Assembly (NCBI GenBank): GCA_045543635.1
Contig: JAZQMT010000122.1
Span: 1-18,876 of the forward strand
Source: SIG578 sp045543635
GTDB lineage: Bacteria > Bacillota > Clostridia > Oscillospirales > Ruminococcaceae
Direction of reading: 5' to 3'
DNA length: 18,876 nt
Made by a program: the position numbers and the translations under genes
Shown here: positions 13,669 through 18,876 of the stretch, piece after piece
Numbering within the stretch: position 1 is the stretch's first letter
Layout of the letters: each line of letters begins with the position of its first letter
Notes under the pieces: generated by a model
The model's database searches: none
Seen by the model: only the letters and a program-made list of their open reading frames with translations
Told to the model about the DNA's origin: nothing

Positions 13669-14577
13669 TTATTTAACCATGCTTGCAACTTCGTCAGCAA
13701 AGTTGTCATTTCTTTTCTCAAGACCTTCGCCCTTTTCAAAACGGGCAAAACCTTCAATAGAAATGCTTCCGCCGAGCTCTTTTGCAATCTTATCGGTGTA
13801 TTTTGCGATGGTCAGATCGCCATCCTTAACAAATTCTTGCTCAACGAGGCAAACCTCTTTGTAGTATTTGTTAATTCTTCCCATAACCATCTTTTCAGCA
13901 ATATTTGCGGGCTTGCCCTCGTTCATTGCCTGAGCAGTGAGGATTTCTTTCTCCTTCTCAATGGTCTCACTGGGAACAGCGGCTTTGTCGAGATACTGGG
14001 GATTTGCAGCAGCAATCTGCATAGCAATATCTTTTGCGTAATCAGCAAAACCATCTTTACCTGCAACATCGGTGTTGAACTTGCAGATAACACCAATGCG
14101 TCCGTTGCCGTGAATGTAGGTGATAAGATCACCCTCCATACGAACAAAACGGCGAATTTTGAGGTTCTCACCGATGGTAAGAACTTTTTCCTGCAGAACT
14201 GCAGCAACAGTTTCCTCAGTGCCGAATGCCTTAACATTCATAAGAGCATCTACGTCAGCAGGATTTTCTGCGATAACAGTTTTTGCACACTGCTCGACAA
14301 AATCAATGAAATCCTGATTTTTAGCAACAAAGTCTGTCTCGGAGTTAACTTCGATAAGAGCTCCAACCTTCTTGTCAGCGTCTACAACGCCGTAAACAAG
14401 TCCTTCAGCGGCAATTCTGCCGGATTTCTTTGCTACTGCTGCAAGTCCCTTCTCGCGAAGGAACTCAATTGCTTTGTCCATATCTCCGTTAGACTCGGTA
14501 AGAGCCTTTTTGCAGTCCATCATGCCGCATCCGGTTCTTTCGCGAAGAGTCTTAACGTCATTTGCTGTGAAAGCCAT
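13669..14577 (-). CDS. tsf: Elongation factor Ts
   Basis: Guanine-nucleotide exchange factor for EF-Tu in translation. The 302-aa product opens with the UBA-like domain carrying VKTLRERTGCGMMDCKKAL (8-26). The EF-Tu-contacting SETDFVAKN follows after the first 75 residues. The core is duplicated, and RINKYYKEVCLVEQEFVKD (about 232-250) is the typical C-terminal segment. AGGAGG precedes the ATG closely. It is second in the rpsB-tsf unit, 79 nt behind rpsB. Transcription probably ends right after it, so pyrH and frr, which often follow, are not in this operon here. Confidence 0.97.
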   Translation of the reverse strand: MAFTANDVKTLRERTGCGMMDCKKALTESNGDMDKAIEFLREKGLAAVAKKSGRIAAEGLVYGVVDADKKVGALIEVNSETDFVAKNQDFIDFVEQCAKTVIAENPADVDALMNVKAFGTEETVAAVLQEKVLTIGENLKIRRFVRMEGDLITYIHGNGRIGVICKFNTDVAGKDGFADYAKDIAMQIAAANPQYLDKAAVPSETIEKEKEILTAQAMNEGKPANIAEKMVMGRINKYYKEVCLVEQEFVKDGDLTIAKYTDKIAKELGGSISIEGFARFEKGEGLEKRNDNFADEVASMVK

Positions 14578-14610
14578 AGTTTTTTCCTCCTAATATTCGG
14601 TTTAAAGATT

Positions 14611-14643
14611 CAGCCTTCAAGGCAAGAAATGCAAAGAAGGCTG
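14611..14643 (-). promoter_or_regulatory. Hairpin in the rpsB-tsf gap
   Basis: An 8-bp stem (14611-14618 with 14636-14643) without a T tract. It may set the tsf to rpsB ratio by partial attenuation or by slowing RNA decay. Role inferred only. Confidence 0.45.
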
Positions 14644-14656
14644 ATGTTTCTCTTAA

Positions 14657-15394
14657 TTATTCTGCCTGTGCTTCTTCTGCCTCGGCAGGAGCCTCGTCAG
14701 CGGCGTTTTGTTCGCCCTGTCTGCCTTCGATGATAGCGTCAGCCATAGTCTGAGCAATCAGCTTAACAGCGCGTATAGCATCATCGTTGCCGGGGATGAC
14801 ATAGTCAATCTCATCGGGATCACAGTTGGTGTCAACGATTGCAACAACAGGGATGCCGAGCTTTTTGGCTTCGGAAACGGCGATTTTTTCCTTTTTGGGA
14901 TCAACAACAAAGAGGGCTCCGGGGAGCTTTTTCATGTCCTTGATGCCACCGAGGAACTTCTCGAGCTTCTCGATTTCGAGTTTAAGCTTAACAACTTCCT
15001 TCTTGGGCAGAACATCAAATGTTCCATCCTCCTCCATTGCACGAAGCTGCTCGAGGCGAGCAATTCTTCTGCGAATGGTTTTGAAGTTGGTCATCATGCC
15101 GCCCAGCCAACGAGCATTGACAAAATGAGCCTCTGCACGAATTGCCTCTTCCTTAATGGAATCCTGTGCCTGCTTTTTAGTGCCTACAAAGAGGATTTCT
15201 CCATCCTCTGCGGCAACATCGCGGATAAACATATATGCCTTTTCAAGACACTTAACGGTCTTCTGAAGGTCAATAATGTAAATTCCGTTTCTTTCTGTGA
15301 AGATGTAACGAGCCATTTTGGGGTTCCATCTTCTGGTCTGGTGTCCGAAGTGAACACCTGCTTCAAGAAGCTGCTTCATTGAAACTACTGACAT
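14657..15394 (-). CDS. rpsB: 30S ribosomal protein S2
   Basis: Structural protein of the small subunit. The 245-aa product starts MSVVSMKQLLEAGVHFGHQTRRWNPKM (in part), the S2 signature, followed by IYIIDLQKT, the coiled-coil segment about residues 105-150, and PGALFVVDP with GIPVVAIVDTNCDPD (Prosite-like second signature). The C-terminus is an acidic Ala/Glu tail of about 18 residues, common in Firmicutes. AGGAGG is 7 nt before the ATG. It is the first gene of the rpsB-tsf unit, with a promoter at 15529-15501 and a folded leader. Confidence 0.97.
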   Translation of the reverse strand: MSVVSMKQLLEAGVHFGHQTRRWNPKMARYIFTERNGIYIIDLQKTVKCLEKAYMFIRDVAAEDGEILFVGTKKQAQDSIKEEAIRAEAHFVNARWLGGMMTNFKTIRRRIARLEQLRAMEEDGTFDVLPKKEVVKLKLEIEKLEKFLGGIKDMKKLPGALFVVDPKKEKIAVSEAKKLGIPVVAIVDTNCDPDEIDYVIPGNDDAIRAVKLIAQTMADAIIEGRQGEQNAADEAPAEAEEAQAE

Positions 15395-15414
15395 TTGTTT
15401 TTCCTCCTAACAGT

Positions 15415-15494
15415 TTTAACCTCCGCTTTGCGCATCTTGCGGGGTAACCACCAAGGGCGGCACTGTCCCGTCAATTGCAAAGCGTGCGTTTTAC
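15415..15494 (-). promoter_or_regulatory. Structured 5' leader of rpsB
   Basis: On the minus strand an outer 8-bp stem (15484-15477 with 15431-15424) encloses cggg/cccg pairing and an apical ccgcc-ctt-ggtgg hairpin. It ends shortly before the Shine-Dalgarno site. The position suits autogenous control by S2, as known for rpsB in enterobacteria, but I cannot assign it to a described leader family. Confidence 0.55.
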
Positions 15495-15500
15495 CGACCA

Positions 15501-15529
15501 ATTATATCACAATGATATTACTTTGGCAA
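15501..15529 (-). promoter_or_regulatory. Promoter of rpsB-tsf
   Basis: Minus strand: TTGCCA (15529-15524), 17-nt spacer, TATAAT (15506-15501). It gives a leader of about 100 nt. Confidence 0.85.
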
Positions 15530-15656
15530 TAGTTTTTTGTAATTTTTTCTATTTCTATTCAATAAAATGATTTTCATGCTGTTTTTTATAAACCGAAAGG
15601 GAATATATGTGTACAAAACCACGAATATTTTAGCACTATTTTTCAGATAAAAATCA

Positions 15657-15685
15657 TTTACAAGGAAAACAAACTATGCTATAAT
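15657..15685 (+). promoter_or_regulatory. Promoter of the large surface protein gene
   Basis: TTTACA (15657-15662), 17-nt spacer, extended -10 TGCTATAAT with the hexamer at 15680-15685. The leader of about 105 nt before the ATG shows no riboswitch I recognise; the 15530-15656 stretch is AT-rich and otherwise empty. Confidence 0.8.
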
Positions 15686-15798
15686 ACCAATGCAAAGGTA
15701 ATATTGCAAAAAGTGCTGATTGTGCGTGCGCTTATTTATTAGGTGCAGTATTAAAAAATAAACACAATCTTTTGCAAAAATCCAAAGGGGGTATTTAA

Positions 15799-18700
15799 AT
15801 GATAGCAAAAAAACGAATTTGGAAAAAGGTAATAAGTGTTGTGCTCACTTTTGCCTTGCTCGTTTCCTACCTTCCTTTTGCAGCCGTAAGAGTATCGGCA
15901 GCAGAAGTCTCCACATATTCCAAAATAGTTGACAAGTCCACTATGGACACTTGGACAAATTATTTTGGTAAAACTCAGATGCACACCACCAATGCAGGCG
16001 GTGTGTGGACAGACAAATCAGTCTTTACCGATGCACAAGCTTTCCCCGAGTCAGTAAGGGATAAGCTCAAACTCGATAAAGAGGAAAATGCATTCCTTGT
16101 TGCTCTTTCGGCAATTGCCGCTAATAAGGAAATTGTAGGATACGCAACCATCCCGACAGACACCGTTCTCGTTCTGGATGTTTCGGGCTCAATGGACGGA
16201 AACGAGGATGAACTTGTTATGGCTGCAAACCTTGCCATTGACAAGCTCCTTAAAGAGAATAACAACAACAGAGTCGGCGTTGTTCTCTATTCGGGTTCCA
16301 ACAGTTTTGGTGCTTCTGATTACGATGAGGGTACGGTTACTCTGCTTCCGATCAACCGTTATACCGCATCGAATAGCAAAACGGTTAACACGGGCACACA
16401 GTGGAGACCAAATAATATTACCGTGCCTCAGTATATTTCTTTGGATGGTAATACTGTCGAAATTGACAGCGGAGTATCTCCTAAAGTAACCAACGCAAAA
16501 AGCAAAAATGTTAGTGGCGGAACCTATATCCAGTCAGGCCTTTGGGAGGCATATCAGCTGTTTAATAATGCCGATACAACCATCGGTCAGGATAATTTCC
16601 AGAGCGGTCAGAGCCGTATGCCCATTTTGGTTTTAATGAGTGACGGTGCGCCCACAAGCGCTACCACCGATTATGCAAATGTCGGTGATGCCAATGTCGG
16701 TAACGGTAGCAGCGACTACAGCGCAACAAATGGCACAGGATTTTTAACTCAGCTTACCGCATCTTATGTTTTCAACCGCATCAAAGCAAAATATAAGGCA
16801 GAAGCAGACACCGAGGGCAAAGGCCTTTTCTATACACTTGGATTCGGTGATGACTTTGCTGACGCAGGAACATCTGTTGCCGAAAGTGTTCTCAATCCCT
16901 CCAATTCCACAAGCGGCATAAATTCTTATTGGAACACATATCTTGGTATGTCTCATACCGCAAGTATGCAGGTTACTGTTCCCAGAACAAATGCGGGAAC
17001 TCAGAATAATCGCAATCCGGGCACCAAAAATGTATTTATTTCTAAAAATGCATATGTTACAACTCAGGATTATGTAACCGAATTTCACAGTGCAAGCAAT
17101 ACCTCCGAAATGATTGCTGCATTTGAGGATATTGTAGATGAGATCCTTATTCAGTCGAGATATTATCCCACACACTTAGAAGGCAACACCGCAGACTTCG
17201 GCGGTTATGTAACCTTCGAGGATAAGATCGGCGAGTATATGGAAGTTAAAAATATCAAGGGGATCCTCCTTGGCGAACACCTTTTTACAGGTGAGATGAT
17301 GGCTTCTAAACTCAATGATAATACTGAAGATGGTCTCGGAACACCTGAAAACCCCACCAAACTTGGCGATGAATTTATCCGTGCGGTTAAGTCCAGACTC
17401 GGAATTACTGACAATGAAACAGCGCATAAACTTGTTGAAAAGGCTTTTTCAGAGGAATATAAACAGCTTTACTATAATGCCAAAACCGGAGAATATAGTA
17501 ACTATATCGGCTGGTATGCCTATGCCGACGGCTCTTTTGCAGGCTTCTATCACCAAGGAAAAACCAGCCCTTCCGAATATGAAACAGATAATAAAAAGGT
17601 CGTATATGCTAATAAATCTTACGGATTTTTAGGTGAGGCTACAGGTAGCATCAAGGATAGTGACATGATGTATATGTCTGTGCAGGTTCATACAAATATC
17701 CAAACAGGCGAGCAGTCGCTTATATGGAAAATCCCTGCTGCACTCGTTCCTATGGTAACCTATCTTGTAACCCTTAAAGGTACCAGTGTTGAAAACGCAA
17801 CCGAGGTAAATGTTTCTGTTGAGGATGAAAGTACCAGCCCCATTCGCCTTCTTTTTGAGGTCGGTCTCCACTCCGATATAAACGAACTCAATGTTGCTCA
17901 AAAGGTTACAGAGGAAAAGCATATCGACAGCGCTACGGGTGCTCGTAAATTCTGGAGTAACCACTTCTATAATCCCGAGTCTGTTCCTCACGAACAGCAT
18001 GTCACAACAGTGGCAGGATTCACTCCCTCGCTTGAAAACGAGAGATACTATTATACTACGGATACTCCTGTTCTTCAAAAGGTTGGAGACAAGTATGTAG
18101 AAATAACCGATGCTAACCACAATATAGATATAAACGGCGAATATTATCACGCCCGCTATGTCTTTAAAAAAGGCGTCGATACCGCCGTTCCTTATTATGA
18201 AAGAATTTCTAAGGAAACTTTACAGATTGTAAAGGATAAAGGCTGGGACGTAGATTATGATAACGGTGCAAACGCCTCTAAGGGTGCATGGATAGTTCCT
18301 ATCAATACAGTTTACCGTGAACTTTCGGAATTCCGTATTCATAAAACCGAGAATGAAGACGGCACATACGGAGAAACCGATTCTGTTCACTTTGCAACCT
18401 ACCGTTATGTTACTGCTACCAATGCTTCTTACGAAATCGATCAGAAGCACGGTAACAACGGTTTACTCACAGTTCTTCCCGCTCAAGGTATCAAACTTTC
18501 CAAAACCGTTGAAAACACTGAACCCGGAACAGAGGATAATACCTTTAAGTTCCGCATCACCTTAAAAAATGCAGATGGCTCTTCTTTCAACGGCACCGTT
18601 AAAACCCTCACAACTGCTCTTGACTCTACCGAGGGAACCTTGGTTGATACCGAAGTAAACGGAAGCTATACTGTTGAGATTAAAGCCAACCAAACCTTCT

Positions 18701-18876
18701 ATATGACAGAGCTTCCCACAGGCACAACCTATACAATAGAGGAAATCACACAAGACGACATCTATAAGGTAAAAACCGTTCATGTCAATGCTCTTGCAAT
18801 CGCAGGAACTATTGCCGCAGGTACAGTGCAAAGCCAGAAAATTGACGATGTTGATTTCTTAAATACTACAAAGACC
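15799..18876 (+). CDS. Large secreted VWA-domain surface protein with isopeptide-type domain, 3' end outside the window
   Basis: Open from ATG 15799 (AAGGGGG 8 nt upstream) to the last base, 1026 codons without a stop. Residues 1-34 are a signal peptide: MIAKKRIWKK, a hydrophobic core, and VSA before the likely cut ahead of AEV. A von Willebrand A domain follows (about 118-330) with a complete metal-ion site: DVSGS (127-131), Thr242 in SGGTYIQSG and Asp282 in LMSDG. A long middle part (about 340-880) is not recognised. From about 890 a pilin-like isopeptide domain begins: Lys899/Lys902 in IKLSKTV, Glu981/982 in YTIEE and Asn1022 in DFLNT, the three positions expected for an intramolecular Lys-Asn bond. 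More such domains and a sortase signal may follow beyond the window. The context suggests a tip adhesin or large surface protein. The gene diverges from rpsB and has its own promoter. Confidence 0.9.
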   Translation, partial: MIAKKRIWKKVISVVLTFALLVSYLPFAAVRVSAAEVSTYSKIVDKSTMDTWTNYFGKTQMHTTNAGGVWTDKSVFTDAQAFPESVRDKLKLDKEENAFLVALSAIAANKEIVGYATIPTDTVLVLDVSGSMDGNEDELVMAANLAIDKLLKENNNNRVGVVLYSGSNSFGASDYDEGTVTLLPINRYTASNSKTVNTGTQWRPNNITVPQYISLDGNTVEIDSGVSPKVTNAKSKNVSGGTYIQSGLWEAYQLFNNADTTIGQDNFQSGQSRMPILVLMSDGAPTSATTDYANVGDANVGNGSSDYSATNGTGFLTQLTASYVFNRIKAKYKAEADTEGKGLFYTLGFGDDFADAGTSVAESVLNPSNSTSGINSYWNTYLGMSHTASMQVTVPRTNAGTQNNRNPGTKNVFISKNAYVTTQDYVTEFHSASNTSEMIAAFEDIVDEILIQSRYYPTHLEGNTADFGGYVTFEDKIGEYMEVKNIKGILLGEHLFTGEMMASKLNDNTEDGLGTPENPTKLGDEFIRAVKSRLGITDNETAHKLVEKAFSEEYKQLYYNAKTGEYSNYIGWYAYADGSFAGFYHQGKTSPSEYETDNKKVVYANKSYGFLGEATGSIKDSDMMYMSVQVHTNIQTGEQSLIWKIPAALVPMVTYLVTLKGTSVENATEVNVSVEDESTSPIRLLFEVGLHSDINELNVAQKVTEEKHIDSATGARKFWSNHFYNPESVPHEQHVTTVAGFTPSLENERYYYTTDTPVLQKVGDKYVEITDANHNIDINGEYYHARYVFKKGVDTAVPYYERISKETLQIVKDKGWDVDYDNGANASKGAWIVPINTVYRELSEFRIHKTENEDGTYGETDSVHFATYRYVTATNASYEIDQKHGNNGLLTVLPAQGIKLSKTVENTEPGTEDNTFKFRITLKNADGSSFNGTVKTLTTALDSTEGTLVDTEVNGSYTVEIKANQTFYMTELPTGTTYTIEEITQDDIYKVKTVHVNALAIAGTIAAGTVQSQKIDDVDFLNTTKT

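Noticed and set aside
13627..14733. 368-codon plus-strand open frame
   Set aside because: It is an antisense shadow of tsf and the end of rpsB.
15692..15798. Riboswitch (for example c-di-GMP type) before the surface protein gene
   Set aside because: I could not find the conserved core of any class; only AT-rich sequence and short repeats of tgcaaa are visible.
17176..18831. Several minus-strand open frames of 70-170 codons near the right edge
   Set aside because: All are antisense to the continuous 1026-codon frame, which has a signal peptide and domain motifs.

Overview
The window looks like chromosomal DNA of a low-GC Firmicute, most likely a gut-type Clostridia (Oscillospirales/Ruminococcaceae-like). 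The evidence is the strong GGAGG-type ribosome binding sites, consensus promoters with 17-nt spacers, intrinsic terminators after most genes, a T-box leader in front of tyrS, and the style of the surface protein at the right edge. The taxonomic call is an inference from style, not a phylogeny.

Layout. 1-514: gene-poor left flank with a strong hairpin and possible remnants. 515-3956: a metal-transporting P-type ATPase (minus strand) divergent from a TetR-family regulator and an amidohydrolase (plus strand), with a near-perfect operator-like palindrome between them. 4008-4885: a small accessory island on the minus strand. It holds a 51-aa protein, a four-helix-bundle (S23/IVS-type) gene broken by one in-frame TAG, and upstream of it an inverted array of seven mini-hairpins joined by a repeated 9-nt spacer. 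4922-9979: housekeeping metabolism, with alanine dehydrogenase (minus), then a cysteine-synthase-like PLP enzyme, threonyl-tRNA synthetase lacking its TGS domain, and an acyl-ACP thioesterase (all plus). 9987-13621: T-box-controlled tyrS, then a two-gene operon of a stand-alone FakA-like domain protein and an ABC exporter. 13630-15529: rpsB-tsf on the minus strand, with a structured leader and its own promoter. 15657-18876: the first 1026 codons of a very large secreted VWA/isopeptide-domain surface protein that runs off the window.

How the genes relate. Most are independent housekeeping units, each with its own promoter and terminator. The translation theme (thrS, tyrS, rpsB, tsf) is probably ordinary clustering. 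The ATPase/TetR pair looks like a self-contained metal-response unit. The least explained part is 4117-4857: a four-helix-bundle gene, a tiny partner ORF that abuts it, and an array in which every stem differs in sequence but keeps its complementarity. This suggests an RNA-level element or small mobile module, and it is my best candidate for an undescribed system.
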